Shown piece after piece: positions 1-12,700 of a stretch of DNA of 64,000 nucleotides. The notes below the pieces were generated by a model. That model ran no database searches. It was not told where the DNA came from and was given only the letters and a program-made list of their open reading frames with translations. Source of the stretch: Oxyruncus cristatus (Eukaryota > Chordata > Aves > Passeriformes > Cotingidae); NCBI GenBank assembly GCA_013399855.1, contig VXAY01002459.1, forward strand, positions 904,414 through 968,413, written 5' to 3'. Made by a program: the position numbers and the translations under genes. Every line of letters begins with the position of its first letter. Positions within the stretch are counted from its first letter, which is position 1.

Positions 1-3000
1 TAGCTATTTTTCCCCCAAAGAAGATAGTTGCTCACAGCTGCTATCCCTATCCTTTCTAGATGCTTGGCAGCCCCTCTCCTGTCATGCTGAGAACAAACAC
101 CTGGTCATAAAACTGAGAGGCCGCTGGGCCCTTTGGAAGGGTGACAATGAAGCACCAGCTGTTATCACTAAAAGAGTTCATCCATTCCCTTCCTCATCAT
201 TTCCTGAAATGTCTAAAGAAAAAAGGTGACCAAGAGTAGGCTGAATTGTTCTGTTAGCCATGGCCTGCTCCTACTCCTAGCTGTCTTCTTTCCATGGGAT
301 GTTTGTAGCATATGTGCACTGAGCCAGGTGGTTTCAGGGAGAACGTGGTCTTGCTGTGCTTGTACCGTATAGTTCAATTTGTTACAGGTTAACCAGACCA
401 TAACATGTATACTTCAGATCCTAAAGGCTGTGTGCACCTTTTCTAGGTCTTATGTTGTTTCTGTTCCTACAATTCTAGAGAATATTTACCACAGTTTAAA
501 CTGTCCCCCCCAAAAAAATCACATTTTTAACTCATGCCCAAACACCCACTCGCTTGTCATCTATAAGCAAGCCTAACCTGTCAGGACTATTGTGCAGGAA
601 ACGAGACAAGGATCCTGTTTAAACTCATAGTTAACAAAATGGCTGCTCAGGCCTCATGTTGAAACTTCAGGAAAATTTAATTACACTTTTTGGGTTCACT
701 GAACTGATTTTTCACTGCTTACTAATATCATTCAGTTGGCTTGATTTTCTCTATTTTATCAAATAGAGGAAAAGAGCAGTAAGATGATGTGACTGTCTTA
801 CACACTGTAGCTGTAACTATTTCACAGTCCACTTCTCTAATGAGATTACGAGGCAACTGCTACATCAGCTGGTTGCTTTCCTTCTCTCATGGAGTACTTA
901 TCTCATTCCTAGTTGGATCTCAAGGTGCTGCCTTGTAGCAACTCCTTATCTAAGCAGCAGCTGAGGTTATGCTGTGAGCTGTTTCTCCTCTGTCACTTAT
1001 TCCTTCCTTCTCACACTTCTGTCATGTTTGATTGGCCATTCCCACTCCAGTTGTCCCATGCTGCCCCTTCCGTGATCACTGCTTGATCAGCGACGCATTC
1101 TGTCTAATGCAGTTTTACTAATGATTCTGTTAATTCAACTCTTGTAATACAAACACTGCTGAGGGCTGACGCTGCCTATGCAGCATCACTAATCCAGCTT
1201 CCACTGCTTCCCTGGAAACTCTGAAGTAAAATATCCCACTTTTCTTTCAGCACATAACATCCACAGCACTGAGGAATTGCTGCTTAAGGTGAGCATGCAG
1301 GTGAGCTGGCCTGTATTTTCCTGTATCCTTACAGCTCCAGACTTTGCTCTAGTTGGTTATGGACATCCTTTTCAATAACTACCAAACACAATAAAATAAC
1401 ATATGCTAAAAAAGGTCACATTTTGGTTGTCGCTTCCATTTATCTTTTTGTCTCTCTTATTGCAAATCCACAGATCAGTGTTCACAGACTCCTCTGCTCT
1501 CTGAAAATCTCCTGTGATTTTCTTTTAGGATCCACCATCAGGTTAAATTGACAATGCAGAATTTCTGCACTGCGAGTGTAGGACTATGGTAGTGTATAGA
1601 ATAGGACGAACCTCATTTTTTAATCCCAAAATTAATTTCAAGTGTGGAATTTCTTTATCTGCCTTTCTCTTTGAATTATTTGTGCCATTCAAAATTCAGA
1701 AGACATCTGATCCACAGGTAGGTTTCCATCCAGTAGCAGTTAGAAAAGCAGCATCAGAATAAAGTACAAAGCCACCAGATTTAGGCCACACTCTCTGATT
1801 TTGTCACTAATCTGTATTTAATCAATTGGAGGAAGACCTACACTAAGAATAGAAATGGTTGGTCAAAATATAGAAAAATGAGCAAGGAAAGGAATCCACT
1901 TCAAATGGATGAAACAATGAAGGAGGAAAAATCTTGATTTTTAGGAAGATTTAGTGCAGTAATTCACTGCTGCATCTGAATGCTTAAAACATAGCAAGCT
2001 GTGGGCAGCCAGTAATGTCAGTTTAAGAGAAATGCAGTTCAACATCATAGCACCACCATTCTCCTTCAACAGCTCAGTGTTCTCAGACAGCATCAGGAAA
2101 AATTCCCTGGCCATGTGGGTATCACAGAATGCTGGTTTGTCATCCCACTGACAGTCAGCACAGCTTGATCTGATTAAAAGTGGTGACATTGTTCACTGAG
2201 GAAACACATTCACTTCTGAAAGTCATTAGCTTTCTCCTCCAAATTTGTGTGGCCCCGGCTATTCTGGGAAAATTGTCTTTGCCTTCCTGGTAAAAGACTA
2301 AGCACTTGCTTTTCATACAGTTCCATAAATGTCTCAGTAACTCCCATTACTGCTGTGATGTATCACAGACCTATTTGGTGCTTCCTCTCAAACAGCCTCA
2401 GACCTTTAATGGATTAAGATATTTACAGTTTATCGCACAGAAGTAAACTCCCTCTCTCTCTTTAAACTCAGAACATGCTGCTGGATATCATACACCTGGC
2501 TGTTCTCAAATTCCATGTTCCTTGTACTGTTAGCTGTGTGTACTATTTTGTTCCTTTCTTTCTCAGTAAGAGATAATGTCCAGTTTCTGTGGATCTATTT
2601 TCTTTGTACGGGCACTGGACTGCTCATGCTGTCCACATCTGTTAAGTCATCTTAGAAGTGAGAGCAGGGTTTTTCTAAGCAAAGGCTGGCAAACAGGAAC
2701 TCTGTAGTCACAGTAATGATTAGTGATGTTCTCTACCTCAAACAGTTTATTTTCCTGAGAAATCTCCTTATCATGCACATGCATTACACAGAGGCATTGA
2801 CTGGATCCATCCTTTTCGTGGTGTGAGTTGGCTGTTATAGCTGTGGGCTATGGACAATAGCCCTGACAAAGGCAGCTGCTTCTGTCGCTCTTGAGAAAGC
2901 GCAAAAGCACTGGACTGCCCTCACTTCAGCACTGACAGAGGGAGAATCTCATAGCACGAGCTCAGGGTGGAGGAAGACCTTTCAGAGAAAAAAAATATAT

Positions 3001-5144
3001 TTCCTGGACTGCTATGTGTTTTCATGCTATGTAAGAAATAGAGACAAGAGTTTCATTACCCTGAGGGTGCTGAGGTTTAACAGTGGATAAACCCGATCAA
3101 GAAAAAGGCATACAGTACTTTATACCATCTTTCTGGGTGGTTTATTATGTTGAAACAGCTGAGTCTCGCCCAGAGTCTGGTATCTTGCAAGCAGTGGACA
3201 TTCAAGAAGATATTTGATATCATACATTCAAGGGGCAAGTGTTAAATCTTGTTGCCTGAAATGAGTGACAGTAGGCTGGAACATTGAAGTGAATAGGGGT
3301 TTGGTAAATATTTCTTGCAAGAAAATCATATTTCTGGTACACCCCTGCTGGTGCCTTGAATACTTTAGTAAAGATCTGTTTGAAGCAGGCAGTGATGTGG
3401 AAGCATGCTGAAAATTTCTCAGAGGTATTGAGAGAAACTGTCTTGTATGATGTCATTAATGTCTTGTGAAATGGAGTTTTGGGTTTAAGTAAAGCAATTC
3501 TGGCTGAGCTATATATATTTAAATTGGTTGCTAGGCTAGTTGTGAAGAAAAAAATATCTCCTTAAAGATGATGTTACTTTCCATTCTTCACAAAGTTCTT
3601 GCCTTTTGAGATCTCTTTAGTGCACTCAACTTTATTGAGTCTGTAAGAGTAAGAAATATGTTTTGTTGAAGACATGAGACTTAATAAGCACTTAAGTTAT
3701 ATTTGGAGTATGAACATGCAGTATGGCACAGGTTTTTTAATTCATCCACATCTCCTAATTTAGAGGAAATACTGTTATACTTACAATGAATCTGATCATT
3801 CTTACAAACTGATCCTTATCTAAAGCAAATAAACAGTGGCTGGTATGTGCATTGGGCTGGTACTCACCATGAATCTGGTCAATGATTTCCCTGGAGTAAC
3901 ATCTAGGATGCACATCACTTTGAGCTTGATCTCTTCTAGCTCCATTTGATTTTTGCAGCAAGGAAGTTTAGCATAGTCATTCACAGTGCTCTCAAAAAAA
4001 AAGGAACTCTTGATCAATCACTTCCAGCATGACCCTGAATTCTTAATTATAAAATTGTTTTATACTATTCCTTGCAGAGATGACACTCATTAATTTCTCC
4101 GCATTCTTTATTCTCAAGATATTTCTCACCAAAGGACGAGCAATTTTATTTGGCTACTTATCTTGATTTACAGGTTGCTTATATAGATCACAGACTACCT
4201 CTGTTTAGGGCATTAAAATTTATCACTTATGTGCAGCAAACAGCTACAAGTGCATGGCTGTTTACTGTCCAGTAAATGATCCCATTTGTCACAGCAGTTG
4301 GACTGAGCTGGGGGGATGTAACCCCTGAATTCTGCATGCTTTCCATGGGAAAACTTGTTAATAGGACACGGCTACCTTCTTTTGTCTGCCCTGAATGGAC
4401 ATAGCAACAACAGTAATATCCCATAGCTGCTTAATAGGATGTCATTTATGTTAGAAAAAAGGGAAAGGGAAGGGGACTTGTGAGTAGGTGTGAAGATCTT
4501 CAAATGTTGTTCCTCAAATACAGCTTCTTTTACCTCTAGATGTGTTTTGAAAGAATTTTACAAGCACAAGAGGCTTGAGAAATATGTTTGCATGAAGGAT
4601 ACACTGAGTTTTTCTTGGTGACCAGTACTTTCTGCACTTCTTACGCTGAGAGTCCTGAAAAATACAGGCAGGGATGGGTCATCACTGCTTGCCATCTGGT
4701 CAATATCAAAAAGTTCTGTTTGAATGGTTTTCTCTCTGTAACCTTCATATTTACTCTTTCACAAATTCACTGCTTATTTACATTTGTGTAAATGTCTCTT
4801 TCAGCTTTTCATTTTGCTTGACACTAAGTGCTACCCTTTCGGCATCCAATGAGAGGCCGGACATCCTGGCCAGCCCCAAGTAGAAGAGAATTTTATTCTA
4901 GACTGGGCAAAAGGGCAAGTGTAAGGCCACTCATGTGTATTCTTTCTTGTATTACCTGTCTCTCCCTTCCTTATCATAAAAGATGTACCCCTGCACATTA
5001 ACCCCAAAGCTTTGTTTCATCATCATCCTCCCCACCCAAGAGACTGAGCGAATTGTCTCAGGATGTCCAACGGGAGAGAGCAGGAGACATGGTCAGACCA
5101 TCACCCTCTAATAGAACGATGTACTCATTTTTTTTTTCTTCTGG

Positions 5145-5215
5145 AACTGGAGCTGGATCCAGGGCTCTTGCTTTAATCATATACAACATAAGCCATTCTG
5201 TGATTGTAATAATAT
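5145..5215 (+). repeat. Possible eroded CR1 3' end
   Basis: The end of this segment (ACATAAGCCATTCTGTGATT) resembles the terminal part of CR1 elements, where 'ttccaacctaagccattctatgattc' is typical. The 5' side is not recognisable. Weak call. Confidence 0.3.
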
Positions 5216-7054
5216 CTTGCTGCTGCTTACCCAGCAGATCTAGTTTCTCGTTCATCGGATGAAATACTGTACTTGTTGAACTTACCTGTGACTGTTTGAC
5301 TGGGTTCTGAGGTTACAAAAACTGCTTACCTGCACTTAGTAGAGAGCATCTGCCGTCATTTTACAAGTATTTTGGCTGTTTAAGTCTTGCCTTCTGAATA
5401 TTGTGGGTATTGAACAAACAAATATGAATTTTCCTTTAGAATTTCATCAAAGGCATAGTTCTCAAAAGTCACTAGTTTTTTGACAGTCCAGGAGTGCCAT
5501 CCACAGGATGAAATTCATATTTTTATACCACAATTTCTTTGATATGTTTGTTGAGGGAAAAAAATTAGTTTGAAAAAAAAAAGGAAAAAAATCAACTATT
5601 TGCTTTTGATATCATTTCCAATGTAATCAAATAGAAAAACCTTTCTCTCAGCTAATCTTCCCCTTTTTGCTGAAATTGGCTGACAGTAAAATACATGATT
5701 TGGATCTTTAGGTGGTTGACATTTAGCAGTTTATAAAATATTAATGGTACAAATATACTAGAGTTTGTTCTCCCACCAAAAAAACTTAGCTCTGGTGTAT
5801 TTTATTTCAAGACTGTCCTATGATATTTAATGCAGAACATGCTGCTTCTGCATTTGTTGAAATCACTAAAACAAATATCTCTTTGCCCAAAGAGAGTTCA
5901 CTGGATATTAAAACCATGAACTTGTGCAAGTCTGGGTTATCTAGCTAAGATGAAAGCATATAAAACCAATTTCCCAAACTAAGGTGATGTTCTCTGAGGT
6001 AACTACTTAAATAGAAAACAGTAATTTCATCATGTATATTCTGTTATTGAGTATAATAGTGCCTTAATAAACTATAATGAGAATTAAAAAAAGAATGATG
6101 TTTTTGTTAAATGTAAGAGGAAAAAATTTACCTCTCAAGTAGAGGAGAATACGCAACTAGAATGGAGTATGTTTATTAAAAGGTAACTGTGCAGGAAATA
6201 TTGTAAATCCTCTGTTACATCTTTTAAAGTACCTCTGAGCTGTTTTTTCCTTGAAGGCTTTCACAGTGTGAGTCCATATATGGAAAATACTTAAAACTAC
6301 ATTATTTTAAACATGAAAAACCACTGAAATGCAACTTCATGATATTTTGGCCAGTGTTAGTAGCCACAGTGACAAAATCAGGCTTATCTTTAGCAGTCCT
6401 GTACCATCAGTGGTATTTGTACCATAGTTTGGTATTGCTGGCCTGAAGTTTTTGTGAGCCTTCTGCCATTAGTTGCAATGAAATAAGAGGTGGACAGCTT
6501 CTTATTGTCACAAAAAATTTTCCTTGTCTTTTCCTTTCCCTATTTTCTATCTCCCATTAGTGTTTTCTGTGATTTGTCAGCTCACTCTAACACACTTTCT
6601 TTCCTCCCCTCTGTGCAATTTGTCTGTTTTACTACCTTTTCTGTTCCTGTTAACCACAAGGCTGTGCTGCTTTGAAGCATCAATATTTGAAAATTGATGA
6701 ATGACCTCAAGTCAAAACTCTCTGAATCTCTTAATCTCTTTGACCTTGAATGTACTTTATCTCAGTACAATTGCTAACACAGTAAGTGTAATTACCTCCC
6801 TATTGTCCAGATTTTCCCCACACTGTTATGCTTTTTGTGTAGGTAGGTCAAGCACTTCGAATTTTCTTTCCAGTCTACAAAATATGTTCCCAAATTTTTC
6901 AAAGTAGGAGCGGTTTTGATACAGATAGGATTTTGTTTGGAGAAGGGAGTGGGATTGATTTGATTAAATAGTTTTGGCAGAGCTATGCCAGAGAAGCCAA
7001 AGACCAATGAGCAGTTCAGATACCCACCATGGCTTGCAGAATTAACCTTCCATG

Positions 7055-7072
7055 ATTAATTAATTAATTAAC
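7055..7072. repeat. Short (TTAA)n microsatellite
   Basis: Four to five tandem ATTA/TTAA units, read directly. Confidence 0.7.
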
Positions 7073-8053
7073 CCTCTGTGCTCTCAGCTGAAAGTAAAAT
7101 TGAGTGAGATGGGATTACTTAAGTGCAACTGTACATACATGTAGAAATACAGTTTTTTAGGACTGATATGAGAATATACTATCCAGAGGGTCTGATTCCT
7201 AGCTGAAACTGCAGAAATAGTATTTTCAGATTGGTTTATTAGGCAAAGCTGATGAAGAAGGGAGAAGAAAACACTACTGGAGTGACAATCTTTTTGTATA
7301 GACAGTATTTCAGAAAACCCTCTCTGAAAAGTGTGACTCAAATTTATGTGTTTGTGGGGATTTTTTATGTGTCAAACTGCTGGTTACCATTGCACAAGTC
7401 AGTGCTGACATAATGCATCGTTTTAAGGGTTATTTCCCCGGCTTCATTTCTCATGGAGAGTAAGTTCTGGTATCCTGGGAGTTTGTTTATTCTATTAATC
7501 TATAGAAAGTTCACTGCCGAAAATGGAGAATAATCTTAAAGTGTGGCCTTCAGATATTTTTCAGCTTTTTATTCTTTGTCGAAAAATCTCCATAATGTTT
7601 GCTCACTAGGCTAGCAGCTCCTCATGTCTGATTGTTTCTTTCTACACCCTCTGCAGCCTTATTCTTCAGTACCCAACTCTGCAAGCAACTCAGTTTGTTT
7701 AGAAGCATTAAGTTCTTAGTGTGTTGCCATCAGCATGTATTAAGTGAACCAAAATGTCTCATTTTCTCTTTGTTTTCCTATGTTTCCCATTTTTGACAGT
7801 ATCATACTTGACCTGGAGCTTTTTATAGCTGCGAAGCTCATTTTCTGTATTAGCACATTATTACTTCAATGGGATCTTGGCCCATAATTAAAAGTGCAGA
7901 AAAGTGTAGTAATGTAGATGACAGTTAACACTGATAAAACAGCCATTGCCAGAAATACATAACTCTTCTATGATCGTAGAGGAAAGCTTGAAAGAGAGAA
8001 ATATAACTGTTGGTAGGTACAAGGCTTAAATCAAAGGTGCTATGAGACAATTC

Positions 8054-8209
8054 GTGGACGCCCCATCCCTGGAAGTGTTCAAGGCCAGGATAGATGGGGC
8101 TCTGAGCAACCTGGTCTGGTGAAGGGTGTCTCTGTCCACAGCAGAGGGGTTGGAATGAAATGGTCTTTAAGGCCCCTTCCAACCCAGAACACTCTGTGAT
8201 TCTGTGATG
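8054..8209 (+). repeat. CR1 LINE fragment, 3' end
   Basis: Sense orientation. It contains the CR1 3' landmarks 'ccatccctggaagtgttcaa', 'gagcaacctggtctggtg' and 'ggccccttccaaccc', and ends in two ATTCTGTG-type octamers. It is 5'-truncated, as most bird CR1 copies are. Confidence 0.9.
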
Positions 8210-8213
8210 ACGT

Positions 8214-9485
8214 TCCATAAGAAGATGGCACAGGGGCTAAGAGAATAGCATGGCTTCTGCTGTGTCACCCATACACACTAAAATAGTTTGCTATCATTTT
8301 AACATATGGAACTTCAACACTGAGAATTCTGCCAGCTTTGATTTTCTGAGGTAGCCACATTCATTGCCTGATCAAATATTGATATGATGAGGAGTCATGC
8401 TCCTTCCTGAAATCCCATTAATAACCTGTGTACTGGGGGGAGGGAGAGCACAGGGAGCTCCAGTTTTGTTTTTTAACTTGGTCACTTCAGAAATTCTTGG
8501 CTAAGATATCTATAAATAATACATAGCCTGAAAATATCAAATTCACACTGAGCTGCTGGTCTTGACTGGAAACAGCTTGCGAATGGTGGAGGAGGTATGA
8601 TTTGCTCAGACTTCTTTTTCAGGACAGCTCCCAGCATTATGGAACAGAAATGCTCATGACTTTTGGAAGGTCTCATTTGAGAGTTAATCTTCAAAACTGA
8701 CCTTCCCGGACCTGACAGGGGAGATGAGCCCATTGAATAATAACCAATTTCTGAACTAAGGGCAAGGACTGCTGGGGGGTGGTCTCAGGCTGCAAGGGAT
8801 TGCTATCTTTACTCACAGGGTTTCAGGCTCAGTAAATGAGCAGGAAAAGTTAAAAAAGAAAAAAATGCCTGCTAGGCCAAGGACAGATTTATTTACTCTA
8901 CAGGCAGTAAAGAGCATGGTGCATTATAAGCATGTTTAACAGGTTGCTTGGGAACCTTCTCAGACTTTTATAACACGATATGACAACCTTTGCTCAAATT
9001 TGTGCAATACCAACCTGGATGCAACTGTTCCAAGGGCTCCTTATCTTGTTTTTCCACCTGGTCTATGAATGCAGCAATCATTAACAACTTTACTGACCCT
9101 ATGGCACTTGCTAGTAATGATAACTAATAAAGAAGTTAATATGAACATTCATAGTATTATTATTTGTTCTAAACAGAACACCAGAGGAGAATGAGGTCTT
9201 CTGTTACAGAGCATTATTGTCACAGTTCATTTGAATATCTCAAATTTACAGGATAATTGTCTCTGTAAATTAAGCTTTATTTTACTAACTCATTAGCAAA
9301 AATGAAACCAAACACAAAAAATAGTGCCTCAATTCCCTTTGTTCAGACTGGTGCGTCTACGAGTAAAACGGTTCCCTCGATGATGGTGAGAGTTCTCATT
9401 CTTCATCCTCCTTCCCTGCATCTCTCTGGGAAGCACAAAAGCCCCAGCAGTCCAGCTGCTGTTGGATCTGCTTCAAAAGCTTTTT
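8214..9485. other. Intergenic, nothing recognised
   Basis: AT-rich sequence between two CR1 copies, with no coding or RNA signature. Confidence 0.55.
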
Positions 9486-9490
9486 TCACG

Positions 9491-9712
9491 GAATCACAGA
9501 ATCATTTAGGTTGGAAAAGACCTCTGAGATCATTGAGTTCAACCTTTGACTGATCATCGTTGTCAACTAGACCATGGCACTAAGTGCCACGTCCAGTCAT
9601 TTCTTCACCACTTACCTGGGCAGTCCATTCCAATGTTTAACCCTTTCTGTGAAGAAATTCCTTCCTGATGTCCAGCCTGGATCTCCTCTGGTGCAGACTG
9701 AGGCTAAGCTTG
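9491..9712 (-). repeat. CR1 LINE fragment, antisense
   Basis: It begins with 'gaatcacagaatcatttagg' and 'tggaaaagacctctgagatc', the reverse complement of a CR1 3' end, and continues with 'agaaattccttcctgatgtc'. The wording matches the + strand copy at 46946-47393, so both are probably the same older subfamily. Confidence 0.88.
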
Positions 9713-9729
9713 ACATAAGCTGATGTATT

Positions 9730-12700
9730 TATACCTTCCATTTTTTTGTAAATTTGTTCTATACCACATCCATTAGTTACTGAAGTCTTAAGAAACTTCC
9801 AGACAATTACTATGCAAGAATGCAGGAGGTGACATCGCCAGGAGAGGGAAAGAGGCTGGTGATAATGGTTGCACTGTGACCTCTGCCTCTTGTCATGCAT
9901 TGTGTCTGGCCAACACATTGCTCTGGCTTTGACCAGAGCCTACATCAGGTGTTAGCCTCAGTTGTGTGTTAGGCCAAAACTGAAGCAGGAGCTGAGTCAA
10001 CAGTCAGTTATACAGTCATGAGGTGTTTCAGTAGCCCAGGTCCTGGAAAGAGAGAACTTTCTGTGTACATGTGTTGAATCTGAATACAACCTAAGGCAAT
10101 GCAATGCAGAGAGCAAGAACAGTCAGCAGGAACACATAAAAATAAAAAAAGTGTTAGTCAAAAAAAAAAAAAAAGACCATATTTATTTGGGGAAATCACC
10201 CTGAATTTTAATAGAAACAAAAGTGGTGAAAACCTTTGATGAAAGGCAAAAATATTTAAGTGGAAAGCTTGCCAGGGTCTTGTAATGCTGGAAACCTGAC
10301 TGCAGTGTGAAGATATGATTGGCCTTTTGCAGAAGTCATATCAAATCACACAGCTCATTCCCAATGCACATATTAAGTTTCAGTACTATGGAAAAGGAAT
10401 ATTCTTTCTTATTTTCTGTTCACTATTGCATATATTTCTTTATTATTTCTTATGCCTGGTCCAATACCATTGTGTTTATCTGTAGTATCATGGACGAAAA
10501 AATTAATGTTAGCTGAAATCTGATGATGACAAATAAGGGGTTTCTTTGTCTATCTTACTCAACTCTTATGTCATTGTCCAGATACCTTAATTTAAATTAA
10601 AGGAGAAAGAAAGGAGAAAGTTTTCCCAAGTTAAATAGTGTCATTTAAGTAAGAGAAAAACAAAATAATGTTCTTTTTTTCCCAATCTGTTCTGCTTTGT
10701 TCTTCTATATTCATTATTGACCCTACATGCTAAATTTTCTCTTTCTTCAAAAAGATAGCATAATCTATCATTTTTCCATATGTACATCTTCTGGATCCAC
10801 TTACTCAGTAGTAGGTTGATTGTGGAAGAAAAACTGTTCCTGCTACTCTGCAAAAGGTAACTAATTCCAGTATGTTTAAAGAATATAAAAATATTTTTTA
10901 ATTCTAATTTTAGCTATTAACTTTAGCAAAAATCTATTTTCCAATATAAATTCAGGTATATCTGGTGTTTATGCAGTTTTTCTTCTGGTTTCTAGGAAAT
11001 ATTAGAGTGAGTTGGGTATTATAACCATTGCCTCAGTAATTAAAATCATTTATACATGGAACAGACTATTTTCTTACTGAGGCCTATAAAAAATGTTTAG
11101 GACAACCTCACATAAGCCACCTGGAACTATCAGTAATATTTTTTTCTCATGGGTGCACTGCCTCTGGAGTGCCAGAGAGGAAGGGCTGACAGATCCAGGC
11201 AGTCCCTGGGTTATACTGGGGGGCTGTGGAGCAGCTTTCACCCTTTCCCTGGGAGCAGAGGAAAGGCAGCACAGTGAGGAAAAAGAAAACCCACCATCAT
11301 TCTCCTGAAAACACTTCAGGATGCTGATGTCACTCTATATCTCTCTGCTTAAAGAAAATTGTCACTATTGACCCTGGCAGGCAGAGAAAAGGTGAACATG
11401 ACACATTAGGGGCACAGGTGACTTGTCAGTGTTCCTGTACAACTGTTGGGAGGCTTTTATTGTCAGTGAGTTTATTCTTTACTAGTTTGAGTGTTAGTAT
11501 TTTGTAACTGTATTCAGTTACTGCTTCATTTTCATTAGCGTTAGGATTTTATTAGGCTAATAAGAAATTCTTGCATCCATGTTTAATGTGTGGTCCCTTC
11601 CATCCACCACCAGCTTTTTAACAGCTCTATTCCTGCCAAAGCTTTGTACAAGGCAATAAGCAAACAAGATTAACACATCGATTTTCAAGTCACAACAAAC
11701 TCTGAGGTAAAATCAAGGCCTAGCACAACATACACCATAAGAGATGAAGATGGAGAGATGAGTGCACAGGAAACTTTAGAAGAGCTTACATGTGGAACCT
11801 GCAACTATTACAGCAGAGTCCACCAGCCTCCATCACAAGAAAAATGAAACCCTAATTTAAATGAAGAGAAAGAAAAGCTTTAGTTATAGAGATACTCTTT
11901 ATAAGCTGACAGCTTTTTTTTCCTCTTATTTTGCTTTAAGTGCCCTTGTAGTCAATGTCAACAGCATCTGAAATATCAAGGACATTCTGCAGGTGATTCG
12001 TGGCTATTTAGCTCACCATGCTTCGTATTCAAAGGTTGAGAGAAGTGAGCTGAGTTTCCTTTTTTACTGATTATTTGAAGCCTGTCAGCTTAAAACCCAG
12101 TAAAAAATGAAATAGAATAATTCTTTACTAGCTGTCTGTCTTTCTTCTCATGGCTTCTGATTGTGGTCCAACATTATGAAAACATCCAAACAGAAAAACA
12201 TGTACATATCAGAGAGGAATTTGTCATGGAGCTAAAAAACAATCAGTGAGTTTGAAGACGCAGGGATCATATTAAAATTGATCTGGGGATGTGAGGAGAA
12301 GGCTGGAAGGTGACAATATAAAAGTGCTGGGAGATGCACCAAGTAGAATTTTAAGCCTACTCATTACCATGCAAAAGTTTCTTCTAATTTATCAGATCAG
12401 GTCTTGCCTCTGCAGTTGCTGTAAGTGCAAGTGGTGCCAATATAGAGTCAACAAATCCGGAGGGACCCTTTCAGTTATCTAACTTACAGTTTCAGTATCC
12501 AAAGACTTTAAAAAATGGTGATATGAGCAACAGTGAGTGGAAAACAAGAAACAGAGTATAACTGGATTCCCTTATCTTTATTTGAGAAACATTTCCTAGA
12601 AATGATTTTTCAAGACACAATCTAATTTGACAACTAAAGAAACTCTCTAGGACTATCAATTCATGAAGAGGTCATCCTTATTCTTGTAATTAATACTCTT

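Larger units (their letters stand above)
1..8050. other. Intergenic, no gene recognised
   Basis: AT-rich sequence with only short chance reading frames. Contents worth noting are an antisense exon-like segment (3868-3990), a possible eroded CR1 3' end near 5145-5215, A-rich tracts near 5573-5590, and a short TTAA repeat at 7055-7072. I see nothing else that I can support. Confidence 0.6.

Noticed and set aside
5058..5255. 65-codon minus-strand frame with a protein-like composition
   Set aside because: It overlaps a probable CR1 3' end and has no recognisable motif.
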